Both the position numbers and the translations under genes were made by a program. The notes below the pieces were generated by a model. It had not been told where the DNA came from and ran no database searches. It was given only the letters and a program-made list of their open reading frames with translations. Positions 36,073-44,806 of a stretch of 64,000 nucleotides of DNA are shown piece after piece (within the stretch, counting starts at the first letter, position 1; each line of letters starts with the position of its first letter). Origin of the DNA: Streptomyces sp. WMMC940 (GTDB lineage: Bacteria > Actinomycetota > Actinomycetes > Streptomycetales > Streptomycetaceae). The stretch spans positions 4,754,001-4,818,000 of the forward strand of contig NZ_JAPZBC010000001.1 in the NCBI RefSeq assembly GCF_027460265.1, in the 5' to 3' direction.

Positions 36073-37193
36073 GCGCCGAGCTCCACGGTGACGCCGTCGC
36101 GGGCGGAGCGGCGGGCCGCCTCCAGGACGTCGAGGGCGTCGGCCGCCTCGTACGCGGTGACCGGCGGGGCCGTGCCGTCGCGCAGGGCCGCGGCGACACC
36201 GGCGTAGTACGCCGGGTAGTCGCCGGGCAGGGTCTCGACGGGGTGTCCGCCACCCGTCAGCGGCGACTCGCCGGAGCCCACGCGCCCCCACAGCTCCTGC
36301 GGCTCCCGGCCCCACGGCCGGTCCGGTTCCGGCCGTTCGCCGTCGCGCAGCGCGGCCTCCTGCGGGTCCAGGCCGTACTTCACATAGCCGGCGGCCGAGC
36401 CCAGGACCCGGAAGCGCGGGCCGAGCTGGGCGGTCGTGGCGCTCACGTAGAGGTGCGAGCGGACGCCGCCGGCGTGTGTGACGGCGATGAACGTGTCGTC
36501 GTCGGTCTCGGCGCCCGGGCGGCGTACGTCGGACTCCGCGTACACCCGCACCGCCGGACCGAAGAGGGCGAGGGCTTGGTCGACGACGTGGCTGCCCAGG
36601 TCGTACAGGAGGCCGCCGATCTCCTCGGGGGCGCCCGACTCGCGCCAGCCGCCCTTGAGTTGCGGGCGCCAGCGCTCGAACCGGGACTCGAAGCGCTGGA
36701 CCTCGCCGAGCCCGCCGTCCTCGATCAGACGGCGGAGGGTGAGGAAGTCGTTGTCCCAGCGGCGGTTCTGGAAGACGGAGAGCAACAGGCCGTGCTTCTC
36801 CGCGAGGCCGGCGAGCGCCCGGGCCTCGGCGGCGGTCCCGGCGATCGGCTTGTCCACGACGACGGGGAGCCCGGCCTCGAGGGCGGCGGTGGCGACCGGG
36901 ACGTGCGTCTTGTTGGGAGACGCGATGACGACCAGATCGAGTTCGTCCGCGCGCTCCCACAGCTCGTCGGCCGTGGCCGCGAAGCACACGTCGGGGAACT
37001 CGGCACGGGCCTGCTCCCGGCGCTCCTCGCTCGACGTCACGATCGTGTCGAGGGCGAGGCCCTCGGTGGCCGCGATGAGCGGGGCGTGGAAGACGGAACC
37101 CGCCAGGCCGTAGCCGACGAGTCCGACACGGAAGGGCGTCCCGGCCGGGGTGGGATTCCCGGTCGCGGCGCCGGTGCCAGTGCTGCCAGTCAT
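36069..37193 (-). CDS. Gfo/Idh/MocA-family NAD(P)-dependent oxidoreductase
   Basis: 374 residues from the ATG at 37193; a GTG at 37202 is also possible. The Rossmann motif is VGLVGYGLAGSVFH, and the catalytic region shows VDKPIAGTAAEA (EKP-like) and GLLYDLGSHVVDQAL with the histidine. It probably acts on a sugar or inositol derivative. It forms an operon with the downstream UPF0303 gene and diverges from a ROK regulator, which likely controls it. Confidence 0.88.
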   Translation of the reverse strand: MTGSTGTGAATGNPTPAGTPFRVGLVGYGLAGSVFHAPLIAATEGLALDTIVTSSEERREQARAEFPDVCFAATADELWERADELDLVVIASPNKTHVPVATAALEAGLPVVVDKPIAGTAAEARALAGLAEKHGLLLSVFQNRRWDNDFLTLRRLIEDGGLGEVQRFESRFERWRPQLKGGWRESGAPEEIGGLLYDLGSHVVDQALALFGPAVRVYAESDVRRPGAETDDDTFIAVTHAGGVRSHLYVSATTAQLGPRFRVLGSAAGYVKYGLDPQEAALRDGERPEPDRPWGREPQELWGRVGSGESPLTGGGHPVETLPGDYPAYYAGVAAALRDGTAPPVTAYEAADALDVLEAARRSARDGVTVELGA

Positions 37194-37206
37194 GGGCCCC
37201 ACTTAA

Positions 37207-37219
37207 GCAACGCTGTTGC
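37207..37219. promoter_or_regulatory. Inverted repeat in the oxidoreductase/ROK divergent promoter
   Basis: GCAAC-GCT-GTTGC lies 14 bases from the oxidoreductase ATG and 31 bases from the ROK start. It is a reasonable operator for the ROK protein. Confidence 0.5.
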
Positions 37220-37249
37220 CAAAGCGCAAGCGCACCGCACAATGGCGGG

Positions 37250-38446
37250 GTGAAGTGGAGCAACGCGGGTGCGAATCTTCCGGTGCTGCGCAGCCACAAC
37301 GCGGCGCTGGTACTGGATCTGCTGAGGGCGGCCGACGAGGACGGGATCAGCCGGCTGGAGCTGGCCGAGCGCACCGGACTCACGCCCCAGGCCGTCAGCA
37401 AGATCACGGCGAGGCTGCGGGCGGACGGGCTGGCGACCGAGGCGGGCCGTCGTGCGTCCACCGGAGGCAAGCCCCGTACGGTCCTGCGCCTCGTCCCGTC
37501 CGCCGCGCACGCCGTGGGGCTCCACCTGGACCGCGACGAGCTGACGGCCGTCCTCGTCGACCTCGCAGGCACGGTGGTCGCGTCCCGCACCCGGGCGCTG
37601 GACCTCGGCGGCGCGGTGCCCGACGTCCTCTCGGCGGCGACGGGCGAGGTACGGGCGCTGCAGGCGGGCGCGCCGGAACGGCTACTCGGCGTCGGGGTCG
37701 GCATGCCGGGGCCGCTGGACCACTGGAGCGGGGTCCCGGGCCGGGTGACCGGTGCACCGGGGTGGGCGGGCGTCCCGCTCCGCGACGAACTCGCGGAGCG
37801 GCTCGGCCTGCCGGTCGTCCTGGACAAGGACACCAACGCGGCCGCACTGGCACTCGTGTTGCGGGGGCGGCCGGAGGGGGGGTCCGAAGGCTACGGTCCG
37901 GTGACCGGGCCGACGGACGGGGGCCCCGTCCCCTCCGCTTCCGCCACGCCCTCCGCCTTCGCTTCCGCCTCCTCCGCCGCGCCTGGGTCGTTCGCCTATC
38001 TCCACCTCGGTACGGGACTGGGCGCCGGGCTCGTGATCGGCGGTGTGGTGCATCGGGGGGCGCGCACCGGCGCCGGCGAGTTCGGGCACCAGGTCGTGCG
38101 GCTCGACGGCCCGGTCTGCCCCTGCGGCAACCGCGGCTGCATCGAGGCCCTGTGCCTCGCGGCCGTCGCCCGCGGAGACCTCGGCGAAGCGGCCCGGATC
38201 CTGGGCACCGGGGCGGCCAACCTCGTACGGCTGCTCGACGTCGACCAGGTGCTGCTCGGCGGGCGTACGGTCCTCGCCGACGCGGAGACGTTCGTCCGGG
38301 GCGTCCGCTCGGTGGTCGGCGACGGCGCCGTGCACGTCGCGCTGGCCGAGACCGGTGCCCACCCCGTGGCGGAGGGGGCGGCACAGCTCGTGCTGGCCCC
38401 GCTGTTCGGTCGTATGGAGGCGACGGGTTCCGCCAACCGGGCGTAA
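37250..38446 (+). CDS. ROK-family transcriptional regulator
   Basis: 398 residues. The N-terminal winged helix is GISRLELAERTGLTPQAVSKITARLRADGL. The ROK part shows DKDTNAAAL, HLGTGLGAGLVIGG, and the zinc motif CPCGNRGCIEALC. An insertion of about 40 Ser/Ala/Gly/Pro residues (about 207-245) splits the kinase-like fold just after DKDTNAAALALVLRG. CACAAT six bases before the GTG suggests leaderless translation. It probably senses a sugar and represses the divergent oxidoreductase operon. Confidence 0.88.
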   Translation: MKWSNAGANLPVLRSHNAALVLDLLRAADEDGISRLELAERTGLTPQAVSKITARLRADGLATEAGRRASTGGKPRTVLRLVPSAAHAVGLHLDRDELTAVLVDLAGTVVASRTRALDLGGAVPDVLSAATGEVRALQAGAPERLLGVGVGMPGPLDHWSGVPGRVTGAPGWAGVPLRDELAERLGLPVVLDKDTNAAALALVLRGRPEGGSEGYGPVTGPTDGGPVPSASATPSAFASASSAAPGSFAYLHLGTGLGAGLVIGGVVHRGARTGAGEFGHQVVRLDGPVCPCGNRGCIEALCLAAVARGDLGEAARILGTGAANLVRLLDVDQVLLGGRTVLADAETFVRGVRSVVGDGAVHVALAETGAHPVAEGAAQLVLAPLFGRMEATGSANRA

Positions 38447-38554
38447 TGGTGTGATTTTCAGGTCGCGGGGTGGCGTCGGTACCCGGCGGGTGGGCGCGCG
38501 CGTGGCAGCGTCGCTGCCGACGCCGCCCACGCCCGCGATCTGCTGAGGTTCCCC

Positions 38555-39743
38555 ATGCGCCTGCGCACCGCCCTCGCCGCCGGAGCCGTCACGGCCGCCC
38601 TCGTCCCCGTCGTCCTGGCGGCACCGGCCCCCGCGCACGCCCCGCAGACCCCGCGGCCCGTACCGCCGGCGCCGGGTACGGCCGCACCGCTTCCCGCGCC
38701 GCCCAGCACGGGCGCTCCTCAGTCCGTACCGCCCCGCACCGGCCGGCAGCAACCCACCCCGCCGCAGTCCGCTCCCGCCGTCCGGCGTACCCCGCCCCGG
38801 CGCCTCCCGCCCCAGCCCGTGCCGCCCCCGTCCACCGTGCCGCAGCCCCTCGTGCCCCAGCCCCCGGCACCCCAGCAGCCCGCGGTACCCCAATCGGCGG
38901 CACCCGTGCCACCGGTCCCGCAGCCCGCCGTCCCCCAGTCCGCCCTCCCGCAGCCCAACGCGCCTCAGTCCGCTGCGCCTCAGTCCGGTGCGCCGAATGC
39001 CGCGTCGCCCGCGGCACCCGGCGGAGCGCCCCTCCAGCAGCAGCCGTCCTGCGGCGATCTCAACGCGGTCGAGTTCCCGGTCGCCACCCGCATCGTGCGG
39101 GGGCCCGGAGGAGTACCGGGCCGGCGGCGGCGCCCACGAGTTCTCCGTCGAACTGTCCAACACCACGGCCCAGCCGTGCCTGAACATCCACCCCGTGGTC
39201 GTCCTCGCCGGGCAGGGCCGGGCCATCCCGCCGGACCGGGTCCGGCTGGAGTTCTACGACGGCGCCGCGCAGATGTGGCGGCCCGTCACCATCGAGAAGA
39301 CGGACCAGGGCGAGGCCGTCGGCGCCTTCGGAGCGGGCTCGGGCGGCTTCGCGGGCCTGTCGCTGCCGGCCGGCGGCACGTTCTCCGTACGGGTGCGGCT
39401 CGCCTTCCCCGACCGCACCACACCCCCCGACGCAGTCGTCGCGAACGCCGCGGTCGTCCAGCGCCGGGGGGCGGACGGGGACTGGGTGGGGGAGTCCAAC
39501 GACTACCGCTTCGTCATCGTCGCGCCCGAGCCCACCGGGCGGCCCTCGGAGTCCGCCGCCGAACCGGAGGCGACCCGGACCCGCGCCCCCGGTTCCGGCG
39601 ACGACGGCACCGCCCGGCGGGACGCGCACGAACTCGCAGCGACCGGTACCCGTCCCTGGCACTCGGTGGGTATGGCCACGGCCGGTGGTGTCCTCCTGGC
39701 CGGAGCGGTGGTGCTGCTCATGCTGAGGCGCCGGTCCCGCTGA
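38555..39743 (+). pseudogene. Frameshifted LAxTG-anchored Pro-rich surface protein
   Basis: Frame one gives a signal peptide (AALVPVVLAAPAPAHA), about 125 Pro/Gln/Ala-rich residues and SCGDLNAVEFPVATRIV. From about 39100 the coding signal passes to another frame: PEEYRAGGGAHEFSVELSNTT and onward to a sorting signal (HELAATGTRPWH), a hydrophobic helix and RRRSR. Removing one G from the run of five at 39099-39103 joins the two parts. Either the gene is inactive or the extra base is a sequencing error or slippage site. LAATG fits class E sortases. Confidence 0.8.
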
Positions 39744-39785
39744 GGGCTTGCAGGGAACGGACGTGTCGCATCCGTGCAAGCCCTC
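39742..39785. terminator. Hairpin after the LAxTG protein gene
   Basis: GAGGGCTTGCA/TGCAAGCCCTC form the base and ACGGA/TCCGT an upper stem. Confidence 0.6.
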
Positions 39786-39929
39786 GGGCGCCGGCGTGCC
39801 GCGGCCGGGACCGGCTCCGTCACCCACCTGCCCGCGCCCGTCCGTTCGGCGAGCCGTTCACCCGCGTCTGGCGACATCCCGGCGTGGACCGTTCACCGGT
39901 CCGTCGCCGACCGGCCCCCGGCGGGTCTC

Positions 39930-40125
39930 TCGTGGGTCTCGGGGAAGGCCCCAACGCGCTGCGCGGGCGCATCGCCGAGGTGCAGTGGCGCGGGGCGACG
40001 CACCGTCCGTACGTGGACGCCGACGGGCACCGCGGCAAGGCCGATCCGCGCGAGCTGCGCCGGCCGCCGTCCCTCGGCGACGACATGACCCTGCACTTCG
40101 CCCCGCAGGACGCCGTGCTGCCGGC
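39930..40125 (+). pseudogene. Remnant of an ABC ATPase C terminus (TOBE region)
   Basis: In one frame the sequence reads GPNALRGRIAEVQWRGATHR, then a short acidic loop, then DDMTLHFAPQDAVL. It resembles the TOBE domain that ends import ATPases of the spermidine/iron/phosphonate type. No Walker motifs remain and there is no start. Confidence 0.5.
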
Positions 40126-40256
40126 CGCGGGGGTGGCCGGCGCCCAGGGCCCCGGCGCTCCCCGGCCACCACCGGAGTGCCGACCCGACGGTCGAGCGGC
40201 CGCGGGGAGCGCCCGTGCGGCAGCCTGCCCGCCGCCGGACGGGACCGGCCGGGCCG

Positions 40257-40476
40257 CTGCTCGCCGAGTACTCGCAGCTCGACACGGCCCGGTTGGAGGT
40301 GGCCTCGTCGCTGGGCGCGCGGCCCGCCCGCATCGTCCGGAAGGTGATCCTCCCCGAGGCGCTGCCCGCGCTCGCGGCCGTCGGCGGCCTCGTCCTCGTC
40401 ATGTGCCCCAGTGAGTTCGGCATCGTCTTTTTCACCGGGGTCAAGGGCGTCGCGACGCTCCCGGAACTCGCCCCGT
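40257..40476 (+). pseudogene. Remnant of an ABC permease C terminus (2-aminoethylphosphonate/iron type)
   Basis: The frame reads QLDTARLEVASSLGARPARI, then VRKVILPEALPALAAVGGL and PSEFGIVFFTGVKGVATLP. This is the cytoplasmic EAA loop (A-S-LGA-R-P) plus the last helix of a permease. The FGIVFFTG motif is typical of PhnV-like permeases. It ends in unrelated sequence. Confidence 0.6.
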
Positions 40477-40553
40477 TCCGACCCCCCAAGCCAAGAGCTC
40501 GCCCTACGCACCTGGTGACCCGCGAACGGTCGCGGAAGGATAGCGGGCACGGA

Positions 40554-40582
40554 CCAACGCCCCCGCCCCGCGGGGGCGTTGG
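40554..40582. terminator. 13-bp perfect hairpin before the phosphatase gene
   Basis: CCAACGCCCCCGC pairs perfectly with GCGGGGGCGTTGG around CCC. It probably ended the lost transporter operon. Confidence 0.75.
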
Positions 40583-40629
40583 ACTGGGCGCGACTTCCAT
40601 CACGTCACCCACACCCGACGGAGGACCCG

Positions 40630-42168
40630 ATGCCGACCCGCGGCATACCCCGCCGATCCGTACTCGCCGCCGGCGCCGCGACCGCCGCGACCGCCGCGGC
40701 GCTGACCAACGCCCCCGCGGCCCTGGCGGCCGCCCGGCCCCTCCCCGACGGCACCAGCAGGGACAAGGTGCTCGTCGTCGGGATGGACGGGCTCCGCCAC
40801 GACCGGATCGACGCCGCCGACGCCCCCCACCTCAAGTCGATGATGGCGAACGGGACCTACGGGACGTCCCTGCTCTACTCCCGCCCCATGGCCGCGACGT
40901 CCTCCGGTCCCGGCTGGTCCACGATCTCCACCGGAGTCTGGCCCGACAAGCACGGCGTCAGGGACAACACCTTCATCGGCAAGAACTACGGCAGGTACCC
41001 CGGGTTCCTGGCCCGGCTCGCCCAGGTGCGGCCCGAACTGTCCACGTACGCCGCCGTCGACTGGAAGCCCCTGGACACCCAGGGCACCGTCACGCCCGGC
41101 GCCGACGTCAGGCTGGTACTCGACGGCGACAGGGACGGCTACCCGGGCCACGACGCCACCATCGCGAACGACACCGAGTCGATCCTGCGCGACCAGAACC
41201 CTGATGTGCTCTTCGTGTACTTCGGCAACACCGACGTCGTCGCGCACGGCTCCGGCACCGGCCGGAAGTACCTCGACGCCATCGCCGTCCAGGACGCGCA
41301 TCTCGGGAGGCTGCTCGCCGCGATCAAGGCCCGGCCCACGTACCCGGCCGAGCGATGGACGGTCATCGTCGCCACCGACCACGGGCACATCGACGCGGGC
41401 GGCCACGGAGGCAGCTCCATCGAGGAGCGGCGGACCTTCGTCCTGGCCCAGGGGCCGGGCATCCCCGCCGGAGCCCGGCCCATCGACACCCGCCTCGTCG
41501 ATGTCGCCGCCACCGTCTTCGGACAGCTCGGCATCACCCCCGACCCGGCCTGGGGCCTCGACGGCAAGCCCGTCCAGGAGCGCACCGGGGACCCCTTCGA
41601 CACACTCCAGCCCTCGCTGACCGGCCGGGTGGACGAGACGGGCATCCCGGCCTCCGTCCTGGGCTTCACGCACACCGCCCCCGGCGGCTGGTCCGTGATC
41701 AACAACGCGATGGGCACCGGCGGAGTCGGCGAGTGGCGCGGCTGGGCCTTCGCGACCGACGAGTTCTGGTCCCGCACGCACCGTGACCAGTGGCGGGAGC
41801 TGAACGTGCGGTCGCGCGGCGTCTTCGCCGTGGCGGACTCCGACGAGTGGGACGACAGGGCGAACTCGGGCGGGTACGACTCCACGCTCGTCACCCCCGC
41901 GTACGACGTGAGCGGCCGCGGTACCGTGCGGCTCGACTTCACGACCCTCTACCGCCAGGAGGGCGGCCAGACCGCCCGGATCCTGGCCTCCTTCAACGGC
42001 GGGACGCCGACCGTGGTCAGGAGCTACACCTCGGACGTGGTGTCGCAGCCGCAGTCCGTGTCGGTCCCCGTCCCGGCCGGCGTCTCCAACGTGAGCTTCC
42101 GCTTCCACTACACCGGGGCGAACAACTGGTACTGGGTGATCGACGGGGTCAGGGTCACGGCTTCCTGA
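40630..42168 (+). CDS. Tat-exported alkaline phosphatase-superfamily hydrolase
   Basis: 512 residues from the ATG at 40630 (GGAGG ahead). The twin-arginine signal is RRSVLAAGAATAATAAALT. The nucleotide-pyrophosphatase/phosphodiesterase fold is complete: VVGMDGLRHDRI, MAATSSGPGWSTISTGVWPDKHGV with the Thr/Ser nucleophile, FGNTDVVAHG, and VATDHGHIDAGGHGG for metal binding. The last 130 residues form a beta-sandwich module. Position behind transporter remnants suggests a phosphonate or phosphoester scavenging role, now without its importer. Confidence 0.85.
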   Translation: MPTRGIPRRSVLAAGAATAATAAALTNAPAALAAARPLPDGTSRDKVLVVGMDGLRHDRIDAADAPHLKSMMANGTYGTSLLYSRPMAATSSGPGWSTISTGVWPDKHGVRDNTFIGKNYGRYPGFLARLAQVRPELSTYAAVDWKPLDTQGTVTPGADVRLVLDGDRDGYPGHDATIANDTESILRDQNPDVLFVYFGNTDVVAHGSGTGRKYLDAIAVQDAHLGRLLAAIKARPTYPAERWTVIVATDHGHIDAGGHGGSSIEERRTFVLAQGPGIPAGARPIDTRLVDVAATVFGQLGITPDPAWGLDGKPVQERTGDPFDTLQPSLTGRVDETGIPASVLGFTHTAPGGWSVINNAMGTGGVGEWRGWAFATDEFWSRTHRDQWRELNVRSRGVFAVADSDEWDDRANSGGYDSTLVTPAYDVSGRGTVRLDFTTLYRQEGGQTARILASFNGGTPTVVRSYTSDVVSQPQSVSVPVPAGVSNVSFRFHYTGANNWYWVIDGVRVTAS

Positions 42169-42256
42169 CTAGGCTGGGGGGCGCCGGTACATCGTCGTGG
42201 CGGCGCCCCGTCAGCACACCGCACATCGCACTACGCGTACGGCAGGAGTCCGCTTC

Positions 42257-43036
42257 ATGGCAGAGCGCAAGCCGATCGAATCCTGGCTCACCGACATGGA
42301 CGGTGTCCTCATCCACGAGGGCGTGCCGATCCCGGGCGCCGACTCCTTCATCAAGAAGCTCCGGGAGAGCGAGAAACCGTTCCTCGTCCTCACCAACAAC
42401 TCCATCTACACCCCGCGTGACCTGCATGCCCGGCTGGCGCGGATGGGTCTGGACGTGCCGATCGAGAACATCTGGACGTCCGCGCTGGCCACCGCCAAGT
42501 TCCTGGACGACCAGCGCCCCGGCGGTACGGCGTACGCCATCGGCGAGGCGGGGCTGACCACCGCCCTGCACGAGATCGGGTACGTCCTCACCGACCAGGA
42601 TCCCGACTACGTGGTCCTCGGCGAGACCCGCACGTACAGCTTCGAGGCGCTGACGAAGGCGATCCGGCTGATCAACGGCGGAGCCCGCTTCATCAGCACC
42701 AACCCGGACGAGACCGGGCCGTCCGCCGAGGGCCCGCTCCCCGCGACCGGATCGGTCGCCGCGCTGATCACCAAGGCCACGGGCAAGGACCCGTACTTCG
42801 TGGGCAAGCCGAATCCGCTGATGATGCGGGCGGGTCTGAACGCCATCGGGGCCCACTCCGAGTCCAGCGCGATGATCGGCGACCGGATGGACACCGATGT
42901 GCTCGCGGGGCTCGAGGCGGGTATGGAGACCTTCCTCGTGCTGACCGGTCTGACGGCGCCCGCGGACATCGACCGCCACCCCTTCAGGCCCTCCAAGGTG
43001 GTCGACTCCATCGCGGACCTCGTGGACCGGATCTGA
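42257..43036 (+). CDS. HAD-superfamily IIA phosphatase (NagD-like)
   Basis: 259 residues from the ATG at 42257 (AGGAG ahead). HAD motifs are complete: WLTDMDGVLIHEG, LTNNS, KPNPLMMR and MIGDRMDTDV. Subfamily IIA enzymes hydrolyse small phosphate esters. Its place after the AP-superfamily hydrolase suggests a shared phosphate-ester pathway, perhaps once fed by the lost transporter. Confidence 0.9.
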   Translation: MAERKPIESWLTDMDGVLIHEGVPIPGADSFIKKLRESEKPFLVLTNNSIYTPRDLHARLARMGLDVPIENIWTSALATAKFLDDQRPGGTAYAIGEAGLTTALHEIGYVLTDQDPDYVVLGETRTYSFEALTKAIRLINGGARFISTNPDETGPSAEGPLPATGSVAALITKATGKDPYFVGKPNPLMMRAGLNAIGAHSESSAMIGDRMDTDVLAGLEAGMETFLVLTGLTAPADIDRHPFRPSKVVDSIADLVDRI

Positions 43037-43048
43037 CCCGGTCGGAGG

Positions 43049-43081
43049 CCCGGACGGCCTCGTCGCAGTGACCCGTCCGGG
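43049..43081. terminator. Hairpin after the HAD gene
   Basis: CCCGGACGG and its complement, 15 bases apart, start 13 bases after the stop. Confidence 0.55.
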
Positions 43082-43141
43082 TCTCCTGGAGATGCGGAAC
43101 TGGGCGGAACGCGTGAATCTCTTTACACCAGGAGGTTCACA

Positions 43142-43888
43142 ATGCGTTCAGTTCCGATTGCTCTCCGTGTCGTAGGGGCGGCCGCCGGCTTCCTGATTCT
43201 GGCGCCCGTCCCGGGGACCGCGCACGCGGAGGAAGGCGCCCGGCTCACGGACACGGTCCACCCCGTCAGAGCGGAACCCGGGAGCGAGGTGCAGGACGGC
43301 CGGGAGAGCGGTGCCGTGGACCGGCTCCAGATCGTCACGCTCACGCCGCCCTCCCGCTTCGAGCCCGACGACAAACAGGGCGAGGAGGAGAACGGCAAGA
43401 AGGACCGTGAGGGCCAGGAGGGGCAGAAGGACAACGGGTCCCAGGACGGCAAGAAGGACGAGGGGTCTCGCGACGGCAGTAAGGACGAGGGGTCCCAGGA
43501 GGGGAAGAAGGACGACGGGAAGAAGGACGACGGGAAGAAGGACGAGGGGTCTCGCGACGGCAGGAAGGACGACGGGTCCCAGGACGGCAAGAAGGACGAC
43601 GGGTCCCGGGATCGCGGGGACGGCTCCGACGACGGCTCCGACGAGGAGGACGGCCCGGAGGACCTGGTCGGGGCTCCCGACCCGGCCGAGAGCCCCGTCG
43701 CGCCCGTCCGCGCCGGCGGCGGCGGCGCCGCGGACCGGCTGGCCGCGCAGAGCGCCAAGTCCGCCGAATCCCAGGGCCCCGGCACGCCGCACACGGTGAT
43801 CGGGCTGCTCCTGGTCGGAGCGGCGGCCGTCGCCGTGGCCTTCCGCAGCGCCCGCCGCCGGCGCGTCGGCTCCCCGGACCGGGACTGA
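43142..43888 (+). CDS. Secreted, C-terminally anchored protein with Lys/Asp-rich repeats
   Basis: 248 residues; signal peptide ending VPGTAHA, near residue 29. The middle (about 75-165) is built from short repeats such as SQDGKKDD, SRDGSKDE and DGKKDD. A polar/Gly stretch then leads to a C-terminal helix (VIGLLLVGAAAVAVAF) and SARRRR. No LPxTG or LAxTG signal is seen, so it may be held by the C-terminal helix. A class F sortase follows six bases on, suggesting a functional pair. GGAGG precedes the ATG. Confidence 0.75.
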   Translation: MRSVPIALRVVGAAAGFLILAPVPGTAHAEEGARLTDTVHPVRAEPGSEVQDGRESGAVDRLQIVTLTPPSRFEPDDKQGEEENGKKDREGQEGQKDNGSQDGKKDEGSRDGSKDEGSQEGKKDDGKKDDGKKDEGSRDGRKDDGSQDGKKDDGSRDRGDGSDDGSDEEDGPEDLVGAPDPAESPVAPVRAGGGGAADRLAAQSAKSAESQGPGTPHTVIGLLLVGAAAVAVAFRSARRRRVGSPDRD

Positions 43889-43894
43889 CCCGCC

Positions 43895-44566
43895 GTGCCC
43901 TCCGGAGACGAGGCGCCTCCGGGCAGCGGGCGGCTGCTCACCGGCGTGGCCTGGGCGATCCTGCTGATGGGCCTGTGGCTCTGGGGCCGTGAGGCCAGCG
44001 ACGGTGCCGGGGGCTCCTCGGCCCCCACCACGGGGGACGTGGCGGCGGTGGGCCGTCCGCTCGGCGTACCGCTGCCGCCCGCCCGGGAGCCGCTGGCACC
44101 CGCCGGACCCACCAAGGTGGACATTCCTTCGCTAGGGGTCTCGGCCCCCGTCGTCGCCCGCGGCCTGGACAACACGGGCGCGGTCGAACCGCCGCCGTTC
44201 GCCACCCCGGACGCCGTCGGCTGGTTCGGCACCGGGACCCGGCCCGGTGCCGAGGGCGCGGCGCTGTTCGTCGGCCACGTCGACACCAGGACCGAGCCGG
44301 CGGTCTTCTACGGCCTCAGCGCGGCCCGCCCCGGCGAGACGGTCAAGGTGACCCGGACCGACGGCTCGGTCGCCGTCTTCACCATCGAGGACGTCCAGGT
44401 CGTCAGCCGGGACCGGTTCGACGCCCGCAAGGTGTACGGGGCGCACCACCCGGGCCGGGCCGAACTCCGGCTCATCACCTGCGGTGGCACCTACGACAGG
44501 AAGACCGCTTCGTACACGGCGAACGTCGTGGTGTCCGCCTACCTCACGGACGCGCGCGGCGTCTGA
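43895..44566 (+). CDS. Class F sortase
   Basis: 223 residues. One N-terminal membrane helix (LLTGVAWAILLMGLWLW) and a Pro-rich linker lead to the catalytic barrel: H128 in FVGHVD and C196 in LRLITCGGTYD. The catalytic arginine is less obvious; R202 just after the cysteine is a candidate. It starts with GTG six bases after the repeat protein, so the two are coupled. Substrates of class F sortases are poorly known. Confidence 0.85.
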   Translation: MPSGDEAPPGSGRLLTGVAWAILLMGLWLWGREASDGAGGSSAPTTGDVAAVGRPLGVPLPPAREPLAPAGPTKVDIPSLGVSAPVVARGLDNTGAVEPPPFATPDAVGWFGTGTRPGAEGAALFVGHVDTRTEPAVFYGLSAARPGETVKVTRTDGSVAVFTIEDVQVVSRDRFDARKVYGAHHPGRAELRLITCGGTYDRKTASYTANVVVSAYLTDARGV

Positions 44567-44645
44567 GGCCCGCCGGAGTCGGTGTTCGGGCCCGCCGGGA
44601 CCGCGCCGCAGGTCGTGGGCGGGGCCCTCACCCACGAGAGCGCAT

Positions 44646-44671
44646 CGGCCGTCCTCGGCCGCGGACGGCCG
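44646..44671. terminator. Hairpin between sortase F and cslZ
   Basis: CGGCCGTCC and its complement around eight bases, in a 240-base gap. Confidence 0.5.
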
Positions 44672-44806
44672 GGAGGCAGCCGCGGCCGCGGTTGCCTCGT
44701 GGCCCGCGGACCGCGTGTGTCAGGATGGATCCGGCCGGGCTCGTTCCGGCAGCGGGGCGCCTGGGGGGTGGCCCGGCACGTACCACGGTGCACCAAGGGG
44801 GAGTGG

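Larger units (their letters stand above)
39786..40629. other. 0.84-kb region of decayed coding sequence
   Basis: No intact gene. Two short stretches keep recognisable ABC-transporter protein sequence, in different frames and with no starts (listed next), followed by a strong hairpin and the phosphatase promoter region. Confidence 0.65.

Noticed and set aside
43430..43620. Short repeats considered as a CRISPR array
   Set aside because: They are in-frame coding repeats for Lys/Asp/Gly/Ser-rich peptide, with no constant repeat-spacer pattern.
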